From Bacteroidota bacterium (GTDB taxonomy: Bacteria; Bacteroidota; Bacteroidia; Flavobacteriales; Flavobacteriaceae), in NCBI GenBank assembly GCA_022562895.1, contig JADFOK010000006.1:1-64000 (forward strand): 64,000 bases of DNA, in the 5' to 3' direction. This document shows, in pieces, positions 26,774-36,842 of this stretch. The position numbers and the translations under genes are program-made. Under the pieces are notes generated by a model. That model had not been told where the DNA came from and did no database searches. It worked only from the letters and a program-made list of their open reading frames with translations. Within the stretch, counting starts at the first letter, position 1, and each line of letters opens with the position of its first letter.

Positions 26774-26823
26774 ATTAAATTTTTTAGGAAAACAATATTC
26801 TTTTTGAGTAAGAATAGAGTAAG

Positions 26824-26858
26824 AAAAAAGCCACTACAATCCGTGATCGTATTGGCTT
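26824..26858 (-). terminator. Terminator after the cysteine-synthase-like gene
   Basis: On the minus strand AAGCCA...TGGCTT closes a hairpin (with imperfect extension) followed by TTTTTT. It lies between the two PLP-enzyme genes. Confidence 0.65.
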
Positions 26859-26883
26859 AACTATATTTTATTATGAAATTAAT

Positions 26884-27921
26884 TTATTTCACATATTCAA
26901 TAGGTGCTGATTCTGTATTTTTTGAATCGAAAAATCCTTGTTGGTTCATCCAATTATCATTAAACACCTTACTCATATAACGCGATCCATGATCTGGGAA
27001 GATGACTACTACAACACTATCATCAGTAAATTCATTTTCTTCATCTAATTGTTTTAATCCTTCTATTGCCGCTCCGCTTGTGTATCCAACTAATAGACCT
27101 TCTGTCTTAGCTATCTCACGTGTAGTATGCGCACTACCTTCATCTGTTACTTTTATAAATTTGTCTATGTTATCAAAATCTGTTGCGCTAGGAATTAAAT
27201 TCTTACCAAGACCTTCAATTCTATAGGGATATATTTCATCGGCATCGAATTCACGTGTTTCATGGTATTTTTTCAGTACCGAGCCATAAGCATCAATCCC
27301 TATTATTCTTATGTTTTTATTTTGTTTTTTCAGATATCTTCCAACACCCGAAATAGTTCCTCCTGTACCACTACAAGCCACAAGATGTGTAATCTTACCT
27401 TCTGTTTGTTTCCAAATTTCAGGACCGGTAGTGTTAAAATGAGCATCTATATTTAATTCGTTGAAATATTGATTAATATAAATTGAATTTTTTATTTCAT
27501 TATGTAACTTCTTTGCAACCTGGTAGTAAGAACGAGGATCATCTGCACTTACATGGGCTGGACAAACATACACCTTTGCTCCCAGGGCCTTAAGCATATC
27601 AATTTTGTCTGATGATGATTTTGAACTTACTGCAAGTATACATTCATATCCCTTAATAATACTTACCATAGCAAGACTAAAACCTGTATTTCCACTAGTA
27701 GTTTCAATAATAGTATCACCTGGCTTTAATACACCTTTTCGTTCGGCTTCTTCGATAATAAAAAGTGCAATACGATCTTTTGTAGAGTGCCCCGGATTAA
27801 ATCCTTCAACCTTAGCAAAGAAATTTCCTTTGAATTTTGAAGTAATATTATTAAGTCTAATCATTGGTGTGTTGCCAATCAATTCCAACACATTATTGTG
27901 GGCTTTTAATTCGTCTTTCAT
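26884..27921 (-). CDS. PLP-dependent cysteine synthase family protein; candidate cysteate synthase
   Basis: A fold type II PLP enzyme, 345 residues from the ATG at 27921. N-terminus [15 protein letters not shown]-lysine region [11 protein letters not shown], the loop ETTSGNTG and the phosphate-binding SGTGGTISG follow the cysteine synthase/cystathionine beta-synthase order. It replaces the beta-substituent of an activated serine with a sulfur nucleophile. Whether the nucleophile is sulfide (cysteine) or sulfite (cysteate) cannot be read, but the neighbouring alpha-oxoamine synthase suggests cysteate for sulfonolipids. I reject the upstream start at 27978, whose 19 extra residues would span the promoter. 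Confidence 0.8.
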   Translation of the reverse strand: MKDELKAHNNVLELIGNTPMIRLNNITSKFKGNFFAKVEGFNPGHSTKDRIALFIIEEAERKGVLKPGDTIIETTSGNTGFSLAMVSIIKGYECILAVSSKSSSDKIDMLKALGAKVYVCPAHVSADDPRSYYQVAKKLHNEIKNSIYINQYFNELNIDAHFNTTGPEIWKQTEGKITHLVACSGTGGTISGVGRYLKKQNKNIRIIGIDAYGSVLKKYHETREFDADEIYPYRIEGLGKNLIPSATDFDNIDKFIKVTDEGSAHTTREIAKTEGLLVGYTSGAAIEGLKQLDEENEFTDDSVVVVIFPDHGSRYMSKVFNDNWMNQQGFFDSKNTESAPIEYVK

Positions 27922-27975
27922 AAAGAGGATTTTCGTTATAAAAAATATGGCTTTAAGCCAAAATTTAAAACCGGT

Positions 27976-27983
27976 CAAAGTTA
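27976..27983 (-). promoter_or_regulatory. -7 box (TAACTTTG on minus)
   Basis: CAAAGTTA on the plus strand, 54 bp upstream of the ATG at 27921; it belongs to the cysteine-synthase-like gene and includes the start codon of the longer ORF. Confidence 0.45.
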
Positions 27984-27998
27984 CGGTAAAAATTTTAA

Positions 27999-30134
27999 TT
28001 AGTCATTTATTCCTTCCAAATCTAATAAAAAAGCATATTTCAAAGCAACTTCTTTTAATACCTCAAATCTTCCGGAAGCCCCGCCATGACCAGCATCCAT
28101 ATTTGTATGAAGTAATAAAATATTATTTCCTGTCTTTAATTCTCTCAATTTAGCAACCCATTTAGCAGGTTCCCAATATTGTACCTGCGAATCATGTAAG
28201 CCAGTGGTCACTAGTATATTAGGATAGCTTTTAGCTTCAACATTATCATAGGGAGAATATGATTTCATATAATTGTAATATTTTTCTTCATTTGGATTAC
28301 CCCATTCATCATATTCCCCAGTTGTAAGTGGTATATTATCATCAAGCATAGTTGTTAAAACATCTACAAAGGGTACAGCAGCAACTACTCCATTATATAG
28401 CTCTGGGGCCATATTTGTGATAGCTCCCATTAATAATCCTCCTGCAGAGCCACCATTTGCATATAAATGTTCTTTTGAGGTGTACTTTTCTTTAATTAAA
28501 AATTTAGAAACATCTATAAAATCTGTAAATGTATTTTTCTTTTTTAACAATTTTCCGTTTTCATACCAATTTCTGCCTAAATATTCTCCTCCTCTTATAT
28601 GAGCAATTGCAAAGATAAATCCCCTGTCTAATAAACTTAATCGCACACTTGAAAAATAAGGATCTATAGTATAACCATATGAACCATATCCATATAAAAG
28701 CAACGGATTCTCTCCATTTTTATTAATTCCCTTTCTATAAACCATAGTTACAGGGATTTTAGTGCCGTCTGCAGCCGTAGCCCATAATCTTTGAGATCGA
28801 TAATTGTTTTTATCAAATTTCCCTCCCAAAACTTCAGTTTCTTTCAATACTTTTTGTTCTCGTGTTTTCATATTAAAATCAATCACTGAAGCTGGTGTTG
28901 TTAGTGAGTTATAATTATAACGAAGGATGTCTGTTTTAAACTCCGGGTTCAGTGAAGTTTCAACAGTATAAGTTTCATTATCGAAAGGCAAATAATAGTC
29001 CTGCTGTTCATCCCAAGACATTATTCGCAACATGGTAAGACCGTTGTTTCGCTCATTTATTACGAAGTAATCCTTAAAAATATCTACACCTTCTAATAAA
29101 ACTTCTTTGCGATGCGGAATTATATCCACCCAATTTTCTTGTAAGGTGTTTTTTTCTGAAGTTTTCATTAACTTAAAATTGGTAGCTTTATCCTTGTTAG
29201 TAAGAATAAAGAAATCATTTTTGTAATGAGAAATACTATATTCTAATCCTCGAACACGTGGTTGAAATACTTTAAAATCATCGTAAGGTGTATCTGCATT
29301 CAAAATTCTGTATTCTGTAGTTAATGTACTATAACATCCTATTACAAGGTATTTTTCAGATTTAGTTTTATAAACAAATGTTCCAAATGTTTCGTCTTCT
29401 TCGTTATATATTAATTTATCATTAGTTGCTTTTGTACCTAATGTATGTCTGTATATCTTATCGGCACGTAAGGTTTGTTCGTCCTTACGCGTATAGAATA
29501 AAGTTTTATTATTATTTGCCCAAGTCGAACTTCCTGTAGTCAGAGGAATTTTTTCATTTAAAATTTTTCCTGTTTCCAGGTTTTTTATAAAAAGTGTATA
29601 TTTTCTCCGACTTAAAGTATCTACACCAAAAGAAACCATTTTATTATTCGGACTAACATTCAAGCCCCTTAAACTGTAATATGAATATCCTTCGGCCATT
29701 TCATTTACATCAAATAAAATTTCTTCTTCAGCATCTAAGGTTTCTTTTTTACGCGTATATATTGGGTAATCCTTCCCTTTTTCGTATCGTGTAATATAGT
29801 AATAGCCATTATATTTATAAGGAACAGACTCGTCATCTTCTTTAATACGCCCTTTCATTTCTTCGAACAATTCCTTCTGAAATTCTTTGGTATGTTCTGT
29901 CATCTTATCATAATAATCATTCTCACGTTCTAAGTAATCGATCACTTCTTCATCTTCGCGATTATTGAGCCAATAATAGTTATCTACTCTTACATCACCG
30001 TGTATCTCAAGGTGCTTTTCTATTTTATCTGCAGTTGGAGGGGATATAACCATATTCTTATTTATCGATTCTTTTGTATTACAAGAAGTCGCAAAAATAA
30101 GAGTTACCAGGGAAATCACTATTATATTTTTCAT
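27999..30134 (-). CDS. S9 prolyl oligopeptidase family (oligopeptidase B-like)
   Basis: Serine peptidase of 711 residues. A signal peptide ends in the lipobox TSC at residue 18, so it is likely a lipoprotein. The N-terminal half is a beta-propeller ([20 protein letters not shown] motif near residue 50, the oligopeptidase B hallmark). The C-terminal alpha/beta hydrolase domain has the nucleophile loop NGGSAGG, and DAGHGG carries the His. The family cleaves small peptides; oligopeptidase B after basic residues. Its location in the envelope is usual in Bacteroidota. Confidence 0.9.
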   Translation of the reverse strand: MKNIIVISLVTLIFATSCNTKESINKNMVISPPTADKIEKHLEIHGDVRVDNYYWLNNREDEEVIDYLERENDYYDKMTEHTKEFQKELFEEMKGRIKEDDESVPYKYNGYYYITRYEKGKDYPIYTRKKETLDAEEEILFDVNEMAEGYSYYSLRGLNVSPNNKMVSFGVDTLSRRKYTLFIKNLETGKILNEKIPLTTGSSTWANNNKTLFYTRKDEQTLRADKIYRHTLGTKATNDKLIYNEEDETFGTFVYKTKSEKYLVIGCYSTLTTEYRILNADTPYDDFKVFQPRVRGLEYSISHYKNDFFILTNKDKATNFKLMKTSEKNTLQENWVDIIPHRKEVLLEGVDIFKDYFVINERNNGLTMLRIMSWDEQQDYYLPFDNETYTVETSLNPEFKTDILRYNYNSLTTPASVIDFNMKTREQKVLKETEVLGGKFDKNNYRSQRLWATAADGTKIPVTMVYRKGINKNGENPLLLYGYGSYGYTIDPYFSSVRLSLLDRGFIFAIAHIRGGEYLGRNWYENGKLLKKKNTFTDFIDVSKFLIKEKYTSKEHLYANGGSAGGLLMGAITNMAPELYNGVVAAVPFVDVLTTMLDDNIPLTTGEYDEWGNPNEEKYYNYMKSYSPYDNVEAKSYPNILVTTGLHDSQVQYWEPAKWVAKLRELKTGNNILLLHTNMDAGHGGASGRFEVLKEVALKYAFLLDLEGIND

Positions 30135-30282
30135 AAAGAATTAATTGGCTAATTATGTCACAAATTACTAATTTTAAGAGATAATTTAAAAGAAAATATT
30201 TTTGTTGATTTAAAGGATATTATAAACAAGCTTAAAAAAGCATGAAAAAAAGTTGAAGTATTCAATTAATTTTGGAAATTTT

Positions 30283-31314
30283 TTATTGGTATGTATTCAA
30301 GATTTCTAAAAATATTTCATGCATTTCTTGAGTGTAATCATAATGCGTAACAATTCGTAATTTCCCTTGGCCCATATTGCTGATCTTAATGTTTTTTTTA
30401 TGCATATCACTTAAATATTTATCCTCTGTAACGATTTCATTTAAATAGAATATAACAATATTAGTTTCTGTTTTTTCAACCCTTTTTATATATTCTTGTT
30501 GTTCCAATACTTTTGCGATTTCTGATGCCTTTTTATGATCTTCAGCCATTCTATCAACAAGATGTTCAATACCATATAATCCAGCAGCTGCCATAAAGCC
30601 TATTTGCCTCATAGCTCCACCAAATATTTTTCTAATACGTACAGCATTACGCATTAAGTCCTTATTACCAAGTAATACCGTTCCTAAGGGTGCCCCTAAT
30701 CCCTTGCTTAAACAAATAGATATAGAATCGAAAATCTTACCGTATTCTTTAGGATCTTCTTTTTTCGCCACTATTGCATTCATTAACCGAGCACCATCTA
30801 AATGCAATCCTAGATCATGTTTATCACATACTTTTTTAATATTTACGATTTCATCAAAATCATAACAGGCACCTCCTCCTTTATTGGTTGTATTTTCTAG
30901 GCAAACTAAAGAAGTAAGTGGACTATGATAGAAATCGGGTGGATTTATTGAAGATTCCACTTGTTCTGCATTTATCATTCCCCGATCACCATTTATTAAT
31001 TTACACGAAACCCCACTGTTAAATGCTGCGCCACCTGCTTCATAATTATAAATATGTGCCCATGAATCGCAAATAAGCTGTTCTCCAGGCTGTGTATGAA
31101 GTTTTATTGCTGCTTGATTCGACATACTTCCAGTTGGAAAATATAATGCCTCATCCATTCCAAAAAGCACAGCCATTTTTTCTTCAAGTCTCTTAGCTGT
31201 TGGATCTTCCCTAAAAACATCATCTCCTGTTTTAGCACTCATTATGGCCTCCATCATTTCAACAGTTGGTTTTGTTACAGTATCACTTCGTAAATCTATT
31301 ATCATTTTGTTCAA
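30283..31314 (-). CDS. ltaE: Low-specificity threonine aldolase (GntG family PLP enzyme)
   Basis: A 343-residue PLP enzyme that splits threonine/allo-threonine to glycine and acetaldehyde. N-terminus IDLRSDTVTKPTVEMMEAI, the HLDGARLMNAIVA strand (PLP Asp and Arg), and SICLSKGLGAPLG with the PLP lysine are all present. It starts 5 bp after the stop of the 206-residue gene, forming a unit with it and the metalloprotease. Some related enzymes act on beta-hydroxyaspartate or phenylserine. Confidence 0.9.
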   Translation of the reverse strand: MNKMIIDLRSDTVTKPTVEMMEAIMSAKTGDDVFREDPTAKRLEEKMAVLFGMDEALYFPTGSMSNQAAIKLHTQPGEQLICDSWAHIYNYEAGGAAFNSGVSCKLINGDRGMINAEQVESSINPPDFYHSPLTSLVCLENTTNKGGGACYDFDEIVNIKKVCDKHDLGLHLDGARLMNAIVAKKEDPKEYGKIFDSISICLSKGLGAPLGTVLLGNKDLMRNAVRIRKIFGGAMRQIGFMAAAGLYGIEHLVDRMAEDHKKASEIAKVLEQQEYIKRVEKTETNIVIFYLNEIVTEDKYLSDMHKKNIKISNMGQGKLRIVTHYDYTQEMHEIFLEILNTYQ

Positions 31315-31319
31315 GAGGT

Positions 31320-31940
31320 TTAAAATTGTCGTTTAAACATAGTTCCTTTTTCAGAAATTAAACTATCAATTAATTTATCCAGCGCTACAATCTTCAATGT
31401 ATTATTGTACTCGTAATGTAGGTTTTTTTGTTTTGATTCATTTGTCAAAGAGAATAGGTTATATTCTTGAATAAAGGAATCATTTTCAGTAAAAAAATTA
31501 AATTTTCGAAAACAAGAATATATTTGTGTGAATGCTGTTGGAACATTTTCTGGGTTCTGGACAGCATATTTTTTTACCGGGTCAGATTTTAAGTATTCCA
31601 AGTGTTCTGAAACAAAATTAAATACCTGTGGGCCATTTAATGGTAGTGAAAAGTATAATCCGCAGTTGTCAATTTTTTTAATCATGGTGCTATTTTCCTC
31701 TTGCCAAAAGAAATACACTTCATAATAAGTCTCTTTTGATATACATATACTCCCATCATCCAATTTAAATATCTTGACGTCTCCAATGCAATACCTTTTG
31801 GTATGGAAAAAAGTATCAATGTTCCTGTTTTTTAAACTTTCTTCAAACTCTAGAACGAGAGCGTTAACATATTCTTTATCATTCTGTGAAATGCAAAATG
31901 TTCCAAATAAAACGATACCAATAAAAAGTGCTTTTTTCAT
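31320..31940 (-). CDS. Secreted protein of unknown function, 206 aa
   Basis: A 206-residue exported protein with a signal peptide (MKKALFIGIVLFGTFCISQ). The body is mixed, with aromatic and acidic segments (YEVYFFWQEENSTM) and no familiar motif. It starts 16 bp after the metalloprotease stop and ends 5 bp before the threonine aldolase ATG, so it is likely part of that transcript. I can assign no function. Confidence 0.65.
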   Translation of the reverse strand: MKKALFIGIVLFGTFCISQNDKEYVNALVLEFEESLKNRNIDTFFHTKRYCIGDVKIFKLDDGSICISKETYYEVYFFWQEENSTMIKKIDNCGLYFSLPLNGPQVFNFVSEHLEYLKSDPVKKYAVQNPENVPTAFTQIYSCFRKFNFFTENDSFIQEYNLFSLTNESKQKNLHYEYNNTLKIVALDKLIDSLISEKGTMFKRQF

Positions 31941-31956
31941 ATCAATAATAATTTAA

Positions 31957-34371
31957 TTATTTATATGATTGATTATTAAAACATTGAAAACTCCCAATAG
32001 GACTACCATCAGGTAAATTTAATGGTTTTAATATTTTATATTTTGAAGGATCTTTTCGAAAATCAGAAATTTCTTTTAGCAATTGTTTTGCAAAATCAGT
32101 ATTCTTACTATATAGTTCTTTTACCAATAAATCCAATTTATTATTCACAATCGCTTTTACCTGAGGGATACTCTTTGAACTTACTGTTAAAATTAACAAG
32201 TGTTGCAGGGTAACAAACTGAACTGTTCGTTTAATTTCTTTTTCATAATTCGATCCCTTTTCAGAAGAAAAAACGGTATCTATTAATTCATTTAAAACTT
32301 CTTCTAAACCCAGATTTTTGGGATCTAAGGCTTTTTGTTGAATTAATCTATTTACACGGTCGGTATGTAACAGTAGTTCCAATGTCAAATTACTTGCTGT
32401 AGCTGTTGCCCCTAAAGCGTCAAAGGCAACACCCGTTCTACTCTTAAAAGATTCTCTTGTACGGTTATAACCATAGGTGCGAGGTGGAAATAGATCTAAT
32501 TTTTCTTTGGGTATTGCTAGAGTTTTTACCTCAAGGGTTTTTAAAACAGTTTTTAAAGCTTGTTGTTGTTCTTTCTTCGGAATGGTTTTCACCACAATCC
32601 CATAGCTTCCTTTTACCACATAATTATAATTAAGTCCGCCAATGAGTTTCACAGTAGCTTCAGTTTGGTATCTATGGTAAAAATACAAGGGAACAAAGAC
32701 ATCTTCTAAAACAGAATAGGGTTCTCCTATTCTAATATTATCTATTGAAAAATTTTCAATCGCTTTTTCTCTAATCTCCAATACAGTTATTAATTCTTCA
32801 GAAGCATTTATCCCATTATCCCACAAATGTGCCTTTCCATGAGCTCCTCCCTTAGGTCGGGCATCACTATCTGAAATAAAACGTAATCCACCAGCAAAAG
32901 CTTTTTCTAATATACCATTGAGATACTTTTTTTCTGAAATTCCCTGAGGAATATCGCTGTAGGAATATGCAACAGTAACCTTATCCCATTCACCAATCCC
33001 GGAGTCATAGGCATCACTAAATTCAACTTCCCCATTTAATAAACGCAACATTGGATGCGGATAGTCCATAACACTCGCCCGACTATTTGTACTTGCAGCA
33101 AAATTGTGAGTAAATCCAAGAGTATGGCCTACTTCATGTGCAGACAACTGACGTATGCGTGCTAATGCCATTTCCAACATCTGTTGGTAATTATCATCTC
33201 TTTCTGCAAAAGGATTATTTAGCAATGCCTGTGCAATTAAAAAATCTTGACGAATCCTAAGACTTCCCAAACTCACATGTCCTTTAATAATTTCTCCTGT
33301 TCGTGGATCACTAATTGAACTTCCATAACTCCATCCTCGTGTTGAACGATGCACCCATTGTATTACATTATATCTCAGATCTAAAGGGTCTGCATCATCG
33401 GGAAGCATTTTTACCTGAAAGGCATTTTTATAACCAATAGCTTCAAAAGCTTGGTTCCACCAACTCGCTCCTTCCAGTAAAGCGGAACGTACAGGTTCAG
33501 GAGTTCCCGGGTCGAGATAATAAATAATTGGTTTTATCGCTTCGCTAATTGTTGCTTCAGGGTTTTTCTTTTCAAGTCGATGACGATAGATAAAACGTTT
33601 TTTAATGGGTTCCCAAATTGGTGTTGCGAAATCCATATAGGTCATAGGATAAGAACCGCTCCTAGTATCAAACAATCGAGGTACGTAATTGCTATCTGGT
33701 AACTCCACAAAACTATGATGCTGGATTACTGAAATAGAATTAGCATCTGGGGCAATCGACTTAATAAAACGTCCAGTGGGTTCACCTGTAAAGGTCAATA
33801 GTGCTTCAAATTCTACATTTTTAGGAAATGCTTTTGTGTTTTCCATCCACAAAGTATTTCTGGTCTTGTCCAATTTATAAGTTCCCTCTTTTTTATTTTT
33901 TAATCGGTTTGCTACATTATGAGCATCCAGCAGTAAAAAAGGGGTTAGGTTGATTATATAAATACTCCCTTTTGTTTCTTTAATTGGAAAACCAAACAAA
34001 ACCGACATTGCAAAAGCTTGCTCAATAGATTTTTTTTCGAGTTTATTTTCTGTATTAGCTCTAAATTTCTGATTTGGCTGAATGAGTAATAACTTATTTC
34101 CACTTTTAATAAACTTAACTACAACTCCATCCCCAATTTGTCCCCTGTCTAACCCAATATCATTAGAACCTAAACCAGAACTTAAAAAATGGGCGTAGAG
34201 AAATTCGGTGTCTAGTTTATCGACTTCTAAGTAAATTTCGTCATCATTTTCAGAATAATGAAAATTGAAAAATCCTTCAAAATTTTTAAGATCTTTCTTT
34301 TCTTCTAAAAACTGAGCCGTTACATGATTGAGTCCGAAAAGAAATAAAATAAAGAATAAGTAAAACTTCAT
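31957..34371 (-). CDS. Zinc-dependent metalloprotease (DUF5117/DUF4953 type)
   Basis: An 804-residue secreted peptidase. Signal peptide of ~19 residues (LFGLNHVTAQ). N-terminal DUF5117-like region with KYLEVDKLDTEFLY-type wording (EVDKLDTEFLYAHFLSSGLG), a middle segment with ASWWNQAFEAIGYKNAF, then the catalytic gluzincin/metzincin-like HEVGHTLGFTHNF (HExxHxxGxxH). The family is restricted mostly to Bacteroidota and other environmental bacteria; substrates are unknown. It heads a minus-strand unit with the two genes after it. Confidence 0.88.
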   Translation of the reverse strand: MKFYLFFILFLFGLNHVTAQFLEEKKDLKNFEGFFNFHYSENDDEIYLEVDKLDTEFLYAHFLSSGLGSNDIGLDRGQIGDGVVVKFIKSGNKLLLIQPNQKFRANTENKLEKKSIEQAFAMSVLFGFPIKETKGSIYIINLTPFLLLDAHNVANRLKNKKEGTYKLDKTRNTLWMENTKAFPKNVEFEALLTFTGEPTGRFIKSIAPDANSISVIQHHSFVELPDSNYVPRLFDTRSGSYPMTYMDFATPIWEPIKKRFIYRHRLEKKNPEATISEAIKPIIYYLDPGTPEPVRSALLEGASWWNQAFEAIGYKNAFQVKMLPDDADPLDLRYNVIQWVHRSTRGWSYGSSISDPRTGEIIKGHVSLGSLRIRQDFLIAQALLNNPFAERDDNYQQMLEMALARIRQLSAHEVGHTLGFTHNFAASTNSRASVMDYPHPMLRLLNGEVEFSDAYDSGIGEWDKVTVAYSYSDIPQGISEKKYLNGILEKAFAGGLRFISDSDARPKGGAHGKAHLWDNGINASEELITVLEIREKAIENFSIDNIRIGEPYSVLEDVFVPLYFYHRYQTEATVKLIGGLNYNYVVKGSYGIVVKTIPKKEQQQALKTVLKTLEVKTLAIPKEKLDLFPPRTYGYNRTRESFKSRTGVAFDALGATATASNLTLELLLHTDRVNRLIQQKALDPKNLGLEEVLNELIDTVFSSEKGSNYEKEIKRTVQFVTLQHLLILTVSSKSIPQVKAIVNNKLDLLVKELYSKNTDFAKQLLKEISDFRKDPSKYKILKPLNLPDGSPIGSFQCFNNQSYK

Positions 34372-34436
34372 AATTTAATATTTCTTAAATCTATAAAAAA
34401 ATTAGCAAAATACTTTTAGTAGAAACAGTTAAATTC

Positions 34437-34444
34437 TATTTTTG
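34437..34444 (+). promoter_or_regulatory. -7 box (TATTTTTG) for prfB
   Basis: TATTTTTG matches TAnnTTTG 17 bp before the prfB ATG at 34462. Confidence 0.5.
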
Positions 34445-34461
34445 TTGAAAATAACTTACAA

Positions 34462-35569
34462 ATGATTACAACAGATCAAATAATAGATCTTAAAGAGCGT
34501 CTGGATGCGTTAAGGAGGTATCTTTGACATTGCCGGAAAAAGTATAGAAATAGCTAACGCCGAAGAAAAAACGTACGACCCTAATTTTTGGGACAATTCC
34601 CGAGAAGCCGAAGTTTTTATGAAAGAACTCCGCAACAAGAAAAAATGGGTAACGGACTACGAGACATCTGTTTCACTTACTGATGATGCTGAAGTAATTT
34701 TCGAATTTTTTAAAGAGGGTGAAGGCACCGCTGAACAAGTTGAGAAGCAATATCAAAAAGCATTTGAATCTATTGAAATTTTAGAGTTTCGCAATATGTT
34801 AAGTGATGAAGGCGATGATTTAAGTGCGGTATTACAAATTACCGCTGGTGCTGGTGGAACAGAGAGTTGTGACTGGGCAAATATGTTAATGCGAATGTAT
34901 CTAATGTGGGCCGAAAAACATAAACTAAAAGTGAAAGAACTCAACCTTCAAGCAGGTGATGTAGCTGGTATAAAAACCGTGACTTTAGAAATTGAAGGTG
35001 AATATGCCTTTGGTTGGCTCAAGGGGGAAAATGGAGTACATCGCTTAGTACGTATTTCACCTTTTGACAGCAATGCCAAACGACATACCAGTTTTGTTTC
35101 GGTGTATGTGTACCCGTTAGTGGACGATAGTATTGAAATAGAAATCAATCCTGCAGATATATCTTGGGGTTTTGCCAGAAGTGGTGGAGCAGGTGGACAA
35201 AATGTAAACAAGGTAGAGACCAAAGTAATTCTAACTCACGAACCTTCCGGAATTGTAATCCATAATTCTCAAACAAGATCTCAATTAGAAAATCGTGAAA
35301 AAGCAATGCAAATGTTGAAGTCACAGTTGTATGAAATTGAACTTAGAAAACAACAGGCACAACGAGACGAGATTGAATCTGAAAAGAAAGCTATAGAATG
35401 GGGTTCTCAAATTCGCAATTATGTACTTCATCCTTATAAACTTGTGAAAGATGTGCGAACTAATTATGAGACTGGTAATACCGATTCCGTATTGGATGGT
35501 GACATTGATGGATTTTTAAAAGCCTTTTTAATGATGAGTGGACAAAAAGAAAAGAGCGATGAGTTATAA
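34462..35569 (+). CDS. prfB: Peptide chain release factor 2, programmed +1 frameshift
   Basis: RF2 reads UGA and UAA and frees the peptide at the ribosome. The gene starts with ATG at 34462; 21 codons later CTT TGA C is a stop in zero frame, and a +1 shift (skipping T34525) gives CTT GAC and the rest, 347 more codons. Combined length 368 residues is normal for RF2. The shift site is AGGAGGTATCTTTGAC, almost the E. coli sequence, so the product senses its own level. Motifs: [10 protein letters not shown] (GGQ) and [14 protein letters not shown] (SPF anticodon). Reading from the internal ATG at 34619 only would lose about 52 residues. Confidence 0.95.
34513..34528 (+). promoter_or_regulatory. 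prfB +1 frameshift signal
   Basis: AGGAGG, then TAT CTT TGA C. The purine run pairs with the 16S anti-Shine-Dalgarno and the CTT slips onto the UUU/GAC frame when UGA decoding is slow. Confidence 0.93.
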
Positions 35570-35595
35570 CACTCTAAAGTTAGACTAGAGCACTC

Positions 35596-36072
35596 ATGAA
35601 AACAGCTACGGTTAAAGAAATTAAAACAGAATTAAGCGATTGTTCGCATGGTGAGTTGTTAGAACTTTGTCTTCGTTTATCAAAATTTAAAAAAGAAAAT
35701 AAAGAGATTCTCACCTATCTTTTATTTGAATCTTCTAATGAAGAAAAATTTATTAGAGTTATAAAATTAGAAGTAGATAGTCTTTTCGATAATATTAATA
35801 AAGATAGCTACTATTATATCAGGAAAAGTGTTCGGAAAATTCTTCGATTGATTAAAAAATATATAAGATACTCTCAGAAAAAAGAAACTGAAGTAGAGTT
35901 ATTGATCTATTTTTGTTTAAAACTTAAAGGATTTAAACCTTCAATACATCAAAACACAACACTTGTAAATCTCTATCTGCGGCAAATAGAATTCATCAAG
36001 AAAAAAGTAGCTGTACTACATGAAGATTTACAATATGATTACAACATTGAGATAAAAACATTAAACTTATAG
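35596..36072 (+). CDS. Conserved protein of unknown function, 158 aa
   Basis: A 158-residue basic, helix-rich cytosolic protein without signal or membrane segments. It starts TVKEIKTELSDCSHGELLEL, then alternates Lys/Arg-rich and hydrophobic helices (SVRKILRLIKKYIRYSQKK). It lies 26 bp after prfB and 3 bp before the ArsC-like gene on one strand, so they are likely co-transcribed. I recognise no named domain. Confidence 0.7.
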   Translation: MKTATVKEIKTELSDCSHGELLELCLRLSKFKKENKEILTYLLFESSNEEKFIRVIKLEVDSLFDNINKDSYYYIRKSVRKILRLIKKYIRYSQKKETEVELLIYFCLKLKGFKPSIHQNTTLVNLYLRQIEFIKKKVAVLHEDLQYDYNIEIKTLNL

Positions 36073-36075
36073 ATT

Positions 36076-36417
36076 ATGATTACTATATACCATAATCCCC
36101 GTTGTAGCAAATCCCGCCAATCCATTGAAATTTTGGATAAATCGGGTAGGGAATTTAAAGTTGTTAAATACCTGGAAGATTCCCCTTCCGAAAAAAAACT
36201 ATTTGATATAATACATTTACTAAAAATAAAGCCAATTGATTTGGTAAGACAGGGTGAATCTTTATGGAAAGACAATTATAAAGGGAAGAATTTAACGGAT
36301 AAAGATATCATCAAGGCGATGGCCCTACACCCCAAACTAATTGAACGTCCAATAGTTGTTAATGGAGACAAAGCGGTAATTGGCAGGCCTCCTGAAAAAA
36401 TATATACGATTATTTGA
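36076..36417 (+). CDS. arsC: ArsC family reductase-like protein
   Basis: A 113-residue thioredoxin-like protein. Residues 1-15 (MITIYHNPRCSKSRQ) hold the single catalytic Cys9 and following SKSR of the ArsC/Spx family; LIERPIVVNGDKAVIGRPPE has the conserved Arg/Pro that binds the oxyanion. The true arsenate reductase uses glutathione or glutaredoxin; in flavobacteria this protein is housekeeping and may not reduce arsenate. No arsB or arsR is nearby, so the arsenic role is open. Confidence 0.85.
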   Translation: MITIYHNPRCSKSRQSIEILDKSGREFKVVKYLEDSPSEKKLFDIIHLLKIKPIDLVRQGESLWKDNYKGKNLTDKDIIKAMALHPKLIERPIVVNGDKAVIGRPPEKIYTII

Positions 36418-36434
36418 AATCAATAATTAGAAGA

Positions 36435-36602
36435 CTACTCTTTTTCATTTTTATTTGCCTCTTGTCTTAATTTCCATCTTTCTAGTAAAATACCTCCTAT
36501 CCAGTAAGGGATAATCGATATCAAAAATATCATTAACCAAAAACCCATGGTAATAATAATTAAAAATACTAAAAACCCTAAATACTGGTCAAAATCAAAC
36601 AT
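36435..36602 (-). CDS. Small single- or two-helix membrane protein, 55 aa
   Basis: A 55-residue minus-strand ORF from ATG at 36602 to TAG at 36435. The product is MFDFDQYLGFLVFLIIITMG followed by a second hydrophobic stretch and an ending of ILLERWKLRQEANK: an N-terminal hydrophobic stretch of ~30 residues (one long or two short helices) and a charged C-terminal tail. Composition and the lack of rare patterns support it as real; it fits between the ArsC-like gene (converging) and fumC (divergent). I recall similar small proteins in Flavobacteriaceae. Function unknown. Confidence 0.6.
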   Translation of the reverse strand: MFDFDQYLGFLVFLIIITMGFWLMIFLISIIPYWIGGILLERWKLRQEANKNEKE

Positions 36603-36789
36603 AGTAAAGCGTGTCTTAATTGTTAGTTCAAAGATAGTGTGATTTATTCAGAAATAACAATAATAAATCTGATTTATCAACACGAAACATTCATAATTAA
36701 ATTATTCTCATTCAAAGAATTTATAACATAAATGTTCTCTTTGACCTATAAAAAAATTAACTTTAGCACAGGAAAAAACAGATCCAAGG

Positions 36790-36820
36790 TTGAGTAAGAT
36801 TTGGGTTTTGCGTACCTTTG
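36790..36820 (+). promoter_or_regulatory. Promoter TTG-N20-TACCTTTG for fumC
   Basis: TTG (36790-36792) and TACCTTTG (36813-36820) 20 bp apart; the box ends 22 bp before the ATG at 36843. Same spacing as the uvrA promoter. Confidence 0.7.
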
Positions 36821-36842
36821 CAGTACTTCAGAAACAAATATT

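Noticed and set aside
34525..34527. prfB as two genes or a sequencing frameshift
   Set aside because: The site is the standard RF2 autoregulatory signal AGGAGG-TAT-CTT-TGA-C, and the two frames join to a full-length RF2.
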